From: Micrasema longulum
Lineage: Eukaryota; Arthropoda; Insecta; Trichoptera; Brachycentridae
Direction of reading: 5' to 3'
DNA: 64,000 nucleotides
Assembly (NCBI GenBank): GCA_022494885.1
Contig: JAGVSM010000264.1
Coordinates: 1 to 64,000, forward strand
This document shows positions 12,175 through 22,026 of the stretch, one piece after another. Made by a program: the position numbers and the translations under genes. The notes beneath the pieces are model-generated. The model did no database searches. It had not been told where the DNA came from and saw only the letters and a program-made list of their open reading frames with translations. The stretch's first letter is position 1. Every line of letters starts with the position of its first letter.

Positions 12175-12439
12175 GACGCTGGAAAGGAAAAAGTTACCAA
12201 GCGACATGTAGCAACTTTACAGAAGAGCCAATAAAAGTTTTTTTTTTTAAATAATAAAACATCTCGCACGTACGTATTATTTTGGCGTGATTCCAACATA
12301 ATTTAAACAAAAATTTGAAATACGAGATTCTTATTAATTAAATTAAAAAAAATCTATTGGCCATCGGATACGGTACGGTACGCATACGGATTGCTGAAAT
12401 TGCTGCATGTCGCTTGGTAACATTTTTCTTTCCAGCGTC
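12175..12439. mobile_element. Foldback MITE with about 43-bp terminal inverted repeats
   Basis: The left arm starts 'gacgctggaaaggaaaaag' and the right arm, read in reverse complement, starts 'gacgctggaaagaaaaatg'. Both continue through 'ttaccaagcgacatg'. Total length is about 265 bp, with no coding capacity. The loop holds a small GGTAC-type tandem near 12370. The target duplication is unclear; a TA dinucleotide is possible, which would point to a mariner/Tc1-type family. Confidence 0.85.
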
Positions 12440-12789
12440 TATGTACATTTTGGTAAACATCTGGACATAATAAATCTTTTTATGATATTAATCAAGATGC
12501 AGTACCTGCCTTTGTTTTAATTTACCGTTTTAAAAATTTCAATTTTATATACGGCAATTTTAATTGATTTTAACTCTGCTACTTTTGCTCTCTCTTTCGG
12601 ATTTGCGGATATTGCTATTCTTCTTCATGACCATATTGCAAACATGAATAATAGCAAAAACTGTGTTTACTTGTGTTAAATTAATTTATAAAAGCCTATG
12701 CCCAACAGTATTTGTATAAATTTAAAAACATAAAATTAAAAATAGAAAAAAAACAAACAAATCATGAAATGCTGCAACTTAGAACCACC

Positions 12790-13000
12790 TTTTAAATCAA
12801 AATTTCATGTCGACCATCCCAGTAATCGAGGAATAGAACCCGGAACATCAACCATGGTAGGCAAACGAGTCAACCGATGCACTGCGAGACGGACTTATCT
12901 GAACTCGATTTCCTTAATTTTTACCTGAGAGTAGCCATCGAGTCAAATACGCTTGTCCAGGATTCTGGTTCAGGATTCTGGTCACACAGAATTGTATTCC
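12790..13000 (-). repeat. SINE E2, minus strand
   Basis: Contains the head/body shared with other E2 copies: 'aatagaacccggaacatcaa' (reverse of a tRNA-like B-box region), 'ggtaggcaaacgagtcaacc', then 'gacggacttatctgaactcg' and 'gagtagccatcgagtcaaat'. A short 'caggattctggt' unit is duplicated near 12960-12975. Confidence 0.7.
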
Positions 13001-13004
13001 TAAT

Positions 13005-14020
13005 CCTCCCGGATAGAGAAAAAAACTATTTAGATTCACAAAAATTAAGAGATGGAACAATTTGAGAAATAAAAATGTTTAAACATAGACAGTTTGAATT
13101 TACAAAGAATGAGGTTATAAGAGAACAGACCCACTAACGGACGGTCACCATATGCTCCTACTAGGGATCGAACATGGAATGATGATGAAAAAAAGACAGA
13201 AAAAGAATGTAATGATAATACGATACATAAAAATAAATATGTTTTGGCTTAGTTTAATAGTAACAAGTAAAATTATCAAAAAAACACTGAAATTTCACAT
13301 TACAATACGTAACTTCCGTTGTTTTGAACACACTTTTTACATCTTAAATTAATAAACTGTTTATATACCAATCCATAAGGGTTTATTTCATAACCTGTCG
13401 ATTGGTATAAATAAAAAAAACATACTTGTATTTTGTGTCATTTAAAAAAATATATTTCAATATTTGATGTGCACACATTGTTTAAAATTTTTATTTTATT
13501 CGTTTTTTATAATCTATTTCTTAGCACGTTCTTTATATGCAACTGCTGGGTAATAATATTTACACGTGTGTGCACTTTTTTATTTCTTCTCTGTTTACTT
13601 TGTATTTAAGTTTTTATTATCTATAAAAATATGTATTTTTGTAAGATAAAAGGCACTGCGTGCCGTGTATATTAATAAATAAATACCTTATCAAATATTC
13701 TCCACAAATCATAAATATGTAAGTGTTTTAATATAAAGCAAGTGATGTAATATTGCTTCTAATTATTATTCTTACTTATTCAAACTCATATTTTCATTTC
13801 TTCTTTCAATATTTGCTTTTATTAGCTTTAGGCGCAAGCGGAGTACAGCAGATAAGTTCTAACTGTCTATCGATCCATGTAATTAGGTAGGAAGGCTTTA
13901 GGGAGTTCCATCTCTTATTTTGTTACAGTATATTACCTTCCCACTTTTACTAACTCTGCTTTATTTATGAAGGTTAATGGAAACAAATAAAAATAAAATT
14001 GTTGCAATATGTATATCTAG
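13005..14020. other. AT-rich stretch, no gene seen
   Basis: Only low-complexity sequence and short frames. A 'ggcactgcgtgccgtgtat' segment followed by AAATA units at 13650-13685 resembles a LINE 3' tail, but no coding remnant precedes it. Confidence 0.45.
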
Positions 14021-14024
14021 ACGT

Positions 14025-14370
14025 TTGCAGGACTTATGATCTATCATTGGCCGCTTTAAGTGGCCACCTTAGACACTGTAATATTCACCATTCTGCCTAT
14101 GTTTGAACATCCTTTTTCGTTAAATTTTTTCCATCTCTTGTCTTTTTTTATGTTAAAAAGCTGAATCCTTATTTATGTAGATGAGATTCATCTAGCTGTA
14201 CTGTATTAAACAAAGCTTGAAAGCAGTTTTCCAATTTTATACTTTTTCTTATACCAATTAGTTTAAACAAAAATGTTTTCCCTCTATGTTGCAAAAAACA
14301 TATATTAATTACTCCTTGAAGTTAATCCAGCCTGTTTATAAAAAAAATAGGCACACTCGAAACATTGTTG
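14025..14370 (+). repeat. ABC family, B-C then inverted B/A remnant
   Basis: Block B ('gacttatgatctatcattgg', 'taagtggccacctt') is followed by diverged C ('agatgagattcatc', 'caaagcttgaaagcagtttt'). Short inverted B ('atgttttccctctatgttgc') and inverted A pieces follow near 14268-14370. Confidence 0.7.
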
Positions 14371-14398
14371 GTTAAAAAAAGAATATATTATTATAAAT

Positions 14399-14560
14399 GA
14401 ACCTGGTAGTGGTCCCGTGGTAGTATTGTGGACTCACGGGCCAAAAATCTGAGGTTCAAATCCCACTCTTCAACAACTCGATTTCCATTTTTCCAGCACA
14501 AGTTATTTACGACTTTTAGTAAATGGTCTGAAAATTTAAACATTTGAGTTAATAATAAAA
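14399..14560 (+). repeat. SINE S1
   Basis: A tRNA-like head with 'ggtcccgtggtagtattgtg', a degenerate B box 'ggttcaaatcccactct', then the family body 'cgatttccatttttcc' and 'gttatttacgac'. The A and B boxes suggest past RNA polymerase III promotion. Confidence 0.75.
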
Positions 14561-14639
14561 ACTTAAGTATTTCTCTTTTATTAGGAAAAAAAAAATATTC
14601 AATGTATAAACTTTGTCACAATTTGTTTTTTTTTTGGGA

Positions 14640-14840
14640 ACACATTTTCGAGAAGGGAATTTGAAAGTCTAGGCATTTACAGGGCTTATGACCTGTCATT
14701 GGCTGATTTAAGTGGCCACTTTACACACTGTTTTCCTTCTCAGTTGCAACGTTGCAAGTTTTCTCAGATCCAAATAACTCCCTAGGGAGGAAATCCAGTC
14801 AGTCTGCAAACATTTGGACATACTCAAACCATTGTTGTAT
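14640..14840 (+). repeat. ABC family, B block followed by inverted A block
   Basis: B reads 'cacattttcgagaaggg' to 'taagtggccactttacacac'. It is followed at about 14765-14830 by A on the opposite strand ('aactccctagggaggaaatc', 'catttggacatactcaaacc'). The B/A orientation differs from the tandem copy at 4339. Confidence 0.75.
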
Positions 14841-14916
14841 TGACTTTGTGGTTAAAAATGTCAATAGACGTAAGTAAATATTTGTACATAACTACTTACC
14901 GACTTTTCTATGTCAA

Positions 14917-14947
14917 CCGGTTTAAGACGTACTCGTCTCTTCGTCAG
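14917..14947 (-). ncRNA. Possible hammerhead-ribozyme-like motif
   Basis: On the minus strand: CTGACGA, a stem 'agacg/agta/cgtct', then TTAAAC where GAAAC is expected. A close relative at 50315-50343 has the same stem with compensating differences elsewhere. Known family: Penelope-like elements carry hammerhead motifs in their terminal repeats. Stem I pairing was not established. Confidence 0.3.
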
Positions 14948-15174
14948 GTCACTAATTACTCCATTACAAGGCATTATTTTCTACGGTCCTGGACGCCTAT
15001 TGCTGAGTGTATGTTGGCAGATAACAGCTTATGTGAATACTGTGTACTCCAATTAGGGAGAGGATTATTTTATCTTATCTTACCTTATGTTATGTTATTA
15101 TTATTATATATAAATAAAATATTACAATGTTTCAAAATTAAAACTTTAAAAATAGATTAAATATGTTCATATAC

Positions 15175-15260
15175 CACCGATTTTCTCAAATTTAACGGTT
15201 TCGGTAGGCAGAAAAAAATTGCCGTATGGGAATATGCCCGCACTTATGCAAACTGTATAT
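15175..15260 (+). repeat. 3' untranslated remnant of LINE family D
   Basis: 'acggtttcggtaggcagaa' followed by an inverted-repeat-like 'ccgtatgggaatatgcccgc'. The same segment follows RT C-terminal remnants at 24025-24450, 36640-36995 and 47695-48110, which ties it to a jockey/CR1-like LINE. Only the 3' end is present. Confidence 0.65.
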
Positions 15261-15299
15261 ATGTGTTTAAAGTGCTTAAATAAATAAATATTTTTTTTA

Positions 15300-15365
15300 C
15301 AATAATATTAAGTTACTTTGATTGTCTAGCTTGAGTTAGTAACCCTGTTTTAAGACAACTAATAA
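15300..15365 (+). repeat. Dispersed repeat I (copy 2 of 2)
   Basis: 'gttactttgattgtctagct' and 'aaccctgttttaag' match the copy at 9535-9600. Confidence 0.55.
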
Positions 15366-15514
15366 CATGTTATTTCACTAGCCAAAAATACAATATGTAG
15401 ATACTAATATATTTATTGCGCAAGGATTGATGAGTGGATCGGGCCAAATAGGTAAAAGTTTATTTTAATTTTAAATGGTTTAATATGTATTTGGGGCACG
15501 TTTCAAAATTACTT

Positions 15515-15560
15515 TTAAAAAGTTTCCCTCGGCACGGGTCACCCAGTGAGGGGACATTAT
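15515..15560 (-). repeat. Dispersed repeat H (minus)
   Basis: 'ccctcggcacgggtcaccca' is the reverse complement of 'acccgtgccgagg' plus flank at 44150-44215. Confidence 0.55.
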
Positions 15561-15844
15561 TGTGAATTTAAAATGTAAATACAAAAATTGTAAGGAATAT
15601 ATTGTCGGGTAAATACCAAAGTCGCGAACGTACAAAAACATCATATTTAGATTTTGAAGTTTTTGGCGTTTAGAACTGGTGTCGTAAATCTTTTCGTATT
15701 GTTACTAAACTAGCTTCATGCAGTTAGCTATAAAAAAATCAATTAATTAAGACGAATTATTAAAAAATACAAAATGTTTTATAAGAACATTTTTATTTTA
15801 TTTTATAAACGAACTAGGGAACGGAAGAGAGTTTTTTACAGTTT

Positions 15845-15925
15845 ACATTTATATGCATAAGGGCGGGCATGTTGCCTTATGGCAATTTCTTCCTACCCAC
15901 CCAATTCGTTTAATTTGAAAAACAA
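15845..15925 (-). repeat. 3' untranslated remnant of LINE family D, minus strand
   Basis: 'agggcgggcatgttgcctta' and 'caatttcttcctacccaccc' are the reverse complement of the family D segment at 15175. No coding remnant adjoins it. Confidence 0.65.
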
Positions 15926-16444
15926 TACATGGGGTGATTCTGATTCCCCTTATATAAGGCACCTACATTTTACCTCGCTACTTCGGACGTCGCTTCTCCG
16001 GCCACCTTATATAAAAACAATAAAAAATAAATGTTAACTTAAATTGTACAATATGAAAATTATTAAGTGCGTTTTTCACACGTTTTTCAAAATAAAAAAT
16101 TTACAGTGTTATTTTTCCGTCGCAATCGAGAATATTATTATAGAATTTTAATTAAACAATCGTTATGAAAGTTCTTCTGATTTGTGAAATAACATCGGAT
16201 TAAAATATAAACTTAAGATTAGGAAAGTACGTATAGTAAAATGATTATTAATGCAAGTAAAATTTCATGGAACAATCAAATTGCTTGCAAATTTCACGAA
16301 ATTTCGTAGACAGAGTAACGACTTTTCTAATTAAAGTGATTAGGCGTAAAGGGTTCATTGTTTGAAGAGTAATCAGAGCTACATAAAATTTTATAAATAC
16401 ATATTTTACAAGAGACATACAACTTTTTTAAGAAAAAAGTATTG

Positions 16445-16545
16445 ATGTCTAGGCGTTAACATGGCTGAGTACCTGTACTTAGTTGTGGTTTAAGTAATCA
16501 CAACGTACTCTGTGACATTCGGTATTTTGGCTGTTTGAAAAAATA
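16445..16545 (+). repeat. ABC family, diverged B block
   Basis: 'tgtctaggcgttaacatggc' to 'gtaatcacaacgtactctg' follows block B with many substitutions. It ends just before the hAT element, which appears to have inserted beside it. Confidence 0.55.
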
Positions 16546-16547
16546 TG

Positions 16548-16555
16548 CTTATTAT
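16548..16555 (+). repeat. 8-bp target site duplication, left (cttattat)
   Basis: An identical octamer occurs at 17413-17420, directly outside the right terminal repeat. Eight-base duplication is the hallmark of hAT transposition. The octamer plus the first terminal bases are repeated again at 16566-16578. Confidence 0.9.
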
Positions 16556-17412
16556 TAGAGATGCGCTTATTATTAGAGTACGAGTTATACTCGGTTTGAT
16601 GTTTGCCAAACCGAATACTCGGCTGAATAACTCGGTTCAATCAATCAAAAGCTTTGTTTGGGGCGTGAAATCAGGTTTTAACAGGTCCGCGGATGCTTCC
16701 CCGTTGCGTACGACCGGCACGCGGCACTCCACCTCCCCCCGTCTTGGCTAATCAGTGGCTTGTTATTTTACAACAAAATTGCATTTGTTGCGCGTCAAAT
16801 TGTATAAATAATGGATAAACATTATTACTCGTGTACAGAAATTGTCGACACGCAAAAGATTGCGAATTCGGAAATTTTACGAGAGTGAAGAAGATAAAAC
16901 TTATGTGAAATGTTCCTTGGGCAATTCTTTGATTTCACAAAGTGGTGCTGGACGTAATGCTTCTACGACGGCGATATCAAACCATATTAAAATTGAACAC
17001 AAATAAGAGTCAAAAGATTTACAGAATGAACCTCTATCCGAAAGATCCTAAAATTGCGAGGCGGCTGCTTCAACTTCGTCGTCGGAATCGAATGCAACAA
17101 AGGTGCAACACAGCCTTCAGGAGTCATTTGCGGCAAAGTGGGACACAAATGATTCGCGGACTAAAGAAATCCGCAAAGCTGTCGCCGAAAATGCTATTGA
17201 CAACCAATCGATTTCCATAGTGGAAGATAATGGGTTTCGAAGATTAATGAACGTCTTAACGTTTTCATTATATTTCCTAAAATATTATATTACATTAGTT
17301 AAACCGAGTATACTCGTCATTTAAACAGAGTTATTCGGCCGAGTACGAGTAATAAAAAAAACGCCGAATACGCCGAGTACCGAGTATTAAACGAGTACTC
17401 GGCCCATCACTA
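16556..17412 (+). mobile_element. hAT-superfamily transposon, internally deleted
   Basis: The element is 857 bp. The left end is TAGAGATGCGC and the right end, read inward, is TAGTGATGGGC, a good hAT-type terminal pair. Both subterminal zones are packed with CGAGTA/ACTCGG-type motifs (16575-16645 and 17335-17405), as expected for transposase binding. Inside is the N-terminal part of a BED-finger transposase with two stops (separate entry). The frame then runs straight into the 3' subterminal zone, so the catalytic RNase-H-like domain has been deleted. Identical 8-bp duplications flank it. It could only move with help from an intact relative. Confidence 0.93.
16857..17323 (+). pseudogene. hAT transposase remnant with BED zinc finger
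   Basis: One reading frame runs from 16857 to the stop at about 17322-17324, broken only by TAA at 17004-17006 and 17049-17051. The BED-like part reads 'YVKCSLGNSLISQSGAGRNA' and 'ISNHIKIEH'. The His pair (HxxxxH) is kept, but the second Cys of the expected CxxC pair is Gly. A Ser-rich linker follows, then 'HSLQESFAAKW', 'KEIRKAVAE' and 'VEDNGFRRLMNVL', which is the conserved segment after the BED finger in ZBED/hAT proteins. The DDE/RNase-H domain and C-terminal dimerisation region are absent. The start codon is not certain. The protein is not functional as it stands. Confidence 0.88.
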
Positions 17413-17420
17413 CTTATTAT
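17413..17420 (+). repeat. 8-bp target site duplication, right (cttattat)
   Basis: Perfect match to 16548-16555; defines the right boundary of the hAT element. Confidence 0.9.
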
Positions 17421-19105
17421 GTTATGGTGTTTGGGGGGAAAGTGAGGTTACTCAATGCATAATAAATTGCTGTATTTTTTTTTGATTAGTTAAAAATGTA
17501 ATTAATAAATTACTAGTACCTGGATAATATCATCACCATTTTTTTATGCATTGGTGCTCATTTGTATCTTTGAAGGGCGGACACAAAAGTACAACTGTTT
17601 TGTTGAACCCAATTATTTAGCTACAGAACTCATATTTCACGAAATGGGTTATTATTTACAGATCATTTTACCTGTGTAACCACATTGGAGTAATTTGTAC
17701 AAAAAACATAAATATTCCAGATATACCACTTGAACCATTAATAATGGGACAGAAATGAGTCTATTTATGCCACTAGAACTAATTTACTTGATAATGTGTT
17801 TTATTTTGAACTCTTTAATTTCCTCCGTAGATCTTTTAGTTAAGTGCATCTTCTTGAGCAATTTATTAGCGTTTTGAGAATAATATTACTAGGCATAAAC
17901 CCCATAATTACAATTGGTTTTTAGCACAGCATGACGTCACGTGTCGATGTTCTAAACGCGTTTTCACAGACGAATATTAATATTTTATTCATACGCAATG
18001 AAATGCGACATTGTTAAACAATGAAGTTAAATTATTTAGTAACGATGGCTCTTACATCGATTTGGTTTTCGTGTCGTGTAATAAGAATATTCTAACAATC
18101 AAAATATAACTACCATGTCTGGATATAAACTGATGTTAGATTTATCCTGATTGATTATTTTTTTATTGCAGTTCTCTTCAATTAGGAAGGTTATACTTTT
18201 ATTACATAACAAGTTTGTCTTATTAATTGATCCGCTATTATAATAACTTTCATGAGATTTATTTTCATTTAATTTTCAAATGTTGACGAGAATAATTTAC
18301 AATCAAGAGCTTTACATATTTAACGTCATTTGTTACTTTGTTACTTTGAAGGCTGTCGGCGTGGAAAAGAGAACGATATCTTTTGCGTTCTTCTTTTAAA
18401 ATGTTTTTGACAGTGCTTTTTGCTGTCGATCTTGCATATTGTGCAATGTTAAGGAATGGCACAACCATAATTGTAGTTAAAGTTTCTTCATCACCATTTC
18501 ATCAAGCCTCTGTCGGCAGACAACTCCCGTTTTACGTTCGAGTCTCGTAGTTCTGACGTAAATTGCTAACAAACTGTCAGAAGTAAACGTCCAGGATTAG
18601 AGAACCGGATTTCTTAAAAAGTATGTAATCGTGGTTAGGACTAAAAGAAGCATCCGCTGTATGTGGCTGGCTTAAACCCAGCCATAATTCCGATAAATTA
18701 TACCACCAAAATACTCAAATTATTAAAATGCAATATTTTGCTATTTTATGTAAGGCAGGCGTTTCGAAAAACCTTCATATCAATAAAGAGCGGATACGAA
18801 AAAGTTTATACACAGTAACATCATTCCATCTCACTAAATACCTTACTGAAAGTAACGAAATAGAGGTGACGACTAACGACACAATAATTTGGACAAAATA
18901 AAGACATTCCTTTACCAAACATGCCAATTAATTCAAAATGACCTTAAATAAATTAATGTAACATGAAAAATGGATGTTCTGAACTTTAAATTTTTCGTCT
19001 GTTTTAATGCATTAATTCAAACATTAATAAGATACATATAAATGTCAATGGTTACAAAATAATTATGCCATAAAACCGCATACAAACCTTTTTGAAACCA
19101 CCCTA
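17421..19105. other. AT-rich stretch, no gene seen
   Basis: Short frames only, including a 67-codon minus frame at 18265-18468 with no domain and no support. No shared repeats recognised. Confidence 0.5.
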
Positions 19106-19109
19106 AAAT

Positions 19110-19832
19110 TGCGGCCAGTGGTGGTATTTTAAATCTTCTCTATTCCTGAGAGAGTGGTTAATCTGGGGATTTTTATTTTTTATATTTTTTACACACTTAA
19201 ACTTTGCTTCATTTATGGCTACACTGGTGATTAAAATTAAAAAAAATACGAACACGTGAAACTAAAAATGAAAATTTTCATTTAGATTATTATTGCGACC
19301 TTAAGCTTGAATTTCGTATTCGTTTTTATCCGTTTTTAAAACAGTTTATTTATTTATTTTTTATTATGGTTCACAAACAATCAGCAATACATACGACATT
19401 GGTATAATAATCAAAATTTGTTGTGTTACGATATTGGCCATCAATTATATGTGAACACATATTGCAAAAATTATACTAACAGGTTATTACATTTTTTTTT
19501 ACCTAACTAACATTAGGGACTATTCGATTTTATAAATTGTGTTACAGTTTTCCTATAATTATTGAATGTATCGTTTAAGATATTAATATCAGCATTACTT
19601 TCTAAATAATTTTATAATCCTAACATACGTGATAATGCATTAAAGAGCGCAATGTTATTATTGAAGGTTGGAAAAAAAATGTAGTGTACGATCTCAATCG
19701 CCAGACATCATTTGACGTTTAATCATTAGTGTGGCCATTTTATGAAGTAAAGTGTCGTCTCATTCAAAAAATAAAAAAACCCAAATTAACCACTCTCTAA
19801 GGGGTAGACAAGATTAAGAATACCACCCCTGT
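19110..19832. mobile_element. Long inverted-repeat (foldback) element
   Basis: The arm at 19110-19235 and the arm at 19718-19832 are imperfect reverse complements over about 115-125 bases. Matching landmarks are 'gtggtggtatt', 'agagagtggttaatctgggg' against 'agagagtggttaatttggg' (reverse), and 'atttatggctacactggtga' against 'aaatggccacactaatga'. The centre has no coding capacity. Looks like a non-autonomous DNA transposon; target duplication not resolved. Confidence 0.7.
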
Positions 19833-19834
19833 TG

Positions 19835-20190
19835 GTTTCATATCTTGATACATTATTATTATATAATAATCAAAATGACATGATTTAGTTAAGGCGAATT
19901 GAAAATCTTGTAAAAAAGTTATTATAATTACAATTTTTTTTTTAATAAATATTACATTATACTCTTTAGTTTCAAATTATAATTTAATAGCATTTTAATG
20001 ATTTATCCCAACTCGTGCACAATTTATATAAGTCTATCAGAATATTGATATTAATGGTTTTGGAAATAGATTGATTCCGTTTGCAACTGACACGCAACGA
20101 ATTTCATACAACGGGTTAATTAGCAATTAATAATAATTCGGTTATGCAGAACATTTATTCATTAAGGGATTAAAATAAATGTATTATTGA
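19835..20190. other. AT-rich stretch, nothing recognised
   Basis: Background composition, no frame or repeat supported. Confidence 0.5.
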
Positions 20191-20790
20191 TATTACAACA
20201 GACATGAAGAACATTTCTTCTTCTTCACGTGTCATGTCGGGTCCCCCCGACGTTGACGATCACTTGGGAGAAAGCTTCTCTTCATAGTGATATCCTGGGA
20301 ATTATTGACCGAAGTGGTTTCCCGTTGCCTTCTTCGGTGGAATTTTCTGTCGGGGTTACCTACCCTTAGCTGGAGGGGTCCCGTTTTATGGCGCCGGACA
20401 CTCGCCATTCATCCTCTCCCTATCTGCTATGGTACTGATGTTAATGCCAGTGGCCACATTGCCCAGGGCTTGCGGGGCCAAAGATACCACTCATGGATGC
20501 TAGGGAATAGGACTATTGGTCGTGTTGCTGATGGAATGCAACTGCGGCATTACACGGCATTTTATATGTACATATTTTCCAGCAAAATATGCACCACCGC
20601 GGCCCTACCAAAATTTGAGCCCCGAAGAACATTTAAGAGGAGCGAATATGTAAGGCTAGGCACTCACAGGACTTATAACCTGTCATTGGGTGATTTAAGT
20701 GGTCCTTTTACACATCCGGATTCCTTAAAATCTTCCACTTGTTAATTTTTTGGATTTAAAGAGCTGAAACCTTTATTGAATAGTTTATAA
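20191..20790 (+). repeat. ABC family variant B' + C, split by a retroposon
   Basis: The B' head 'attacaacagacatgaagaa' (20193-20212) resumes at 20624 and continues through 'acctgtcattgggtgattta' to a C block ('aagagctgaaacctttatt') at about 20758. The variant head is shared with the hairpin copy at 43056-43198. The 407-bp interruption is a later insertion. Confidence 0.75.
20217..20623 (-). mobile_element. 407-bp retroposon insertion with 11-bp target duplication
   Basis: The segment is flanked by identical 'gaagaacattt' copies at 20206-20216 and 20624-20634. It is much richer in GC than its surroundings. On the minus strand it ends in a GAAGAAGAAG tail, preceded by 'gaaggcaacgggaaaccact' and 'cccaggatatcactatgaag'. 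Tail plus target duplication indicates target-primed reverse transcription. The minus-strand 3' part resembles 3' ends found widely in insect LINE/SINE families. The plus-strand 152-codon frame crossing it is not a gene. Confidence 0.85.
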
Positions 20791-20857
20791 TTCGCCTCTG
20801 CTTAGGAAAAAAAATAGTGTATATTTTAATAGATATATTTGAATAACTCTTAACGAA

Positions 20858-21010
20858 TCGGGTTGTGGTCCTATGGCTAGTGACTCGGCTTCACGGATTA
20901 AAGGTCCGTGGTTCGAACCCCACTCTACCTCAACTTGATTTCCATTTTCTTATTGTGAGTTATTTCAAACTTGTTGAAAATGGCCCGCAAAATTAAATAT
21001 TTGGGTAAAT
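20858..21010 (+). repeat. SINE S1
   Basis: Good tRNA-like head: 'gtggtcctatggctagtgac' with B box 'ggttcgaaccccactc', then 'gatttccattttcttat' and 'tgttgaaaatggcccgc'. Best-preserved B box of the family in this window. Confidence 0.82.
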
Positions 21011-21104
21011 CTATTAATTATTATTAAAAATCTATTAAAATTAAAAATTAAATAATTGGGTATACAAAAAAGAAAAAATAAAAGAATTTGAAATGAATAA
21101 GTAA

Positions 21105-21330
21105 CTCAGATACCAACATAATATTAAAATTCCTAAATTCCATAAAAGTCATGGTCAAAATAGCTTTGTATTCAAAGGTGTAAAAAATTATAATAATCTT
21201 CCTAATGAACTAAAAACTATTAAAAATAATATATTAATAAATAAATTTAAAGTTAATTTAAAGAAATTTTTTGAACTCATGTAAAAACAACACTAAATTT
21301 TTATTAGTTTGAATGTATTATTGTTTTATG
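21105..21330 (+). pseudogene. LINE C-terminal tail (jockey/CR1-like)
   Basis: The frame from about 21111 to the stop near 21283 reads 'GQNSFVFKGVKNYNNLPNEL', followed about 14 residues later by 'KFKVNLKKFFELM'. This is the usual extreme C-terminus of jockey/CR1-type RT proteins (a 'xNxLP' box followed by 'FKxxLKxxF'). The 3' untranslated part ends before about 21420. Upstream RT sequence is absent. Confidence 0.7.
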
Positions 21331-22025
21331 TTTTTTCTTTATATATCCTATCTTTTTATTTTTCTTTTCATGTACTCGTATTAAAAATTTTATAAACTCT
21401 TATCAATAAACAACTAAAACAGTGTAAGTCACTCTTCAAGCACAAGAGTTAGTCACTTTTTTTGGAGCGTTTCAGTGATAACATTTACTAGACGTGTAAA
21501 AGTAGATATGTTTAGAATTTTACAAAAACATGTAGTTTTTATGAAATTTATGAATAATAAAAAAAAAAAACGTAAGAACGCAAATATTTATTTTTGAAAA
21601 TGAAAAACTTTCGAACCAATGAGTTTCAATTTATAAGACAGTGTTTTGAAATATTGTTTTTAGTTGTTCGGAGTTGTTGGGAGTTGTTCTAGCCCTTATA
21701 ATTTTCATGCGCGTTGTATTTATCATATTAAAAGATATCTATATATTTCAAAGGCAAACATTGTTTGAAAGCTCGCCGCAGGGTTGCGATATAATAAATA
21801 GCATTAGACAGTTAATTAATTAAAATATACAATAGCATTAGCAACTTCTAAATGAACTAGCTCAATTTAATTCAATGTTAACGTTGGCAATAGTTATGCA
21901 ATTACATAATAACAGTTTTCAAAGTAGTTAGAAAAGTTAGCAAATGACAGCAATTACAAGAATAGCACTGAAATGCGTTTATTGGTAGCTAGTAAGAAAT
22001 AACAGTATTTGCAATTTTTGATTTG
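21331..22025. other. AT-rich stretch, no gene seen
   Basis: A small direct repeat ('agtcact' around 'cttcaagcacaagagtt') lies at 21427-21460. Otherwise nothing. Confidence 0.5.
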
Positions 22026-22026
22026 A

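Noticed and set aside
20287..20745. 152-codon plus-strand open frame
   Set aside because: It runs across the boundary of the 407-bp minus-strand retroposon into the ABC repeat, so it cannot be one gene.
20874..20930. tRNA gene-like sequence with a good B box
   Set aside because: Matches the head of SINE S1, repeated many times with degenerate A box and no credible cloverleaf, so it is not called as a tRNA gene.
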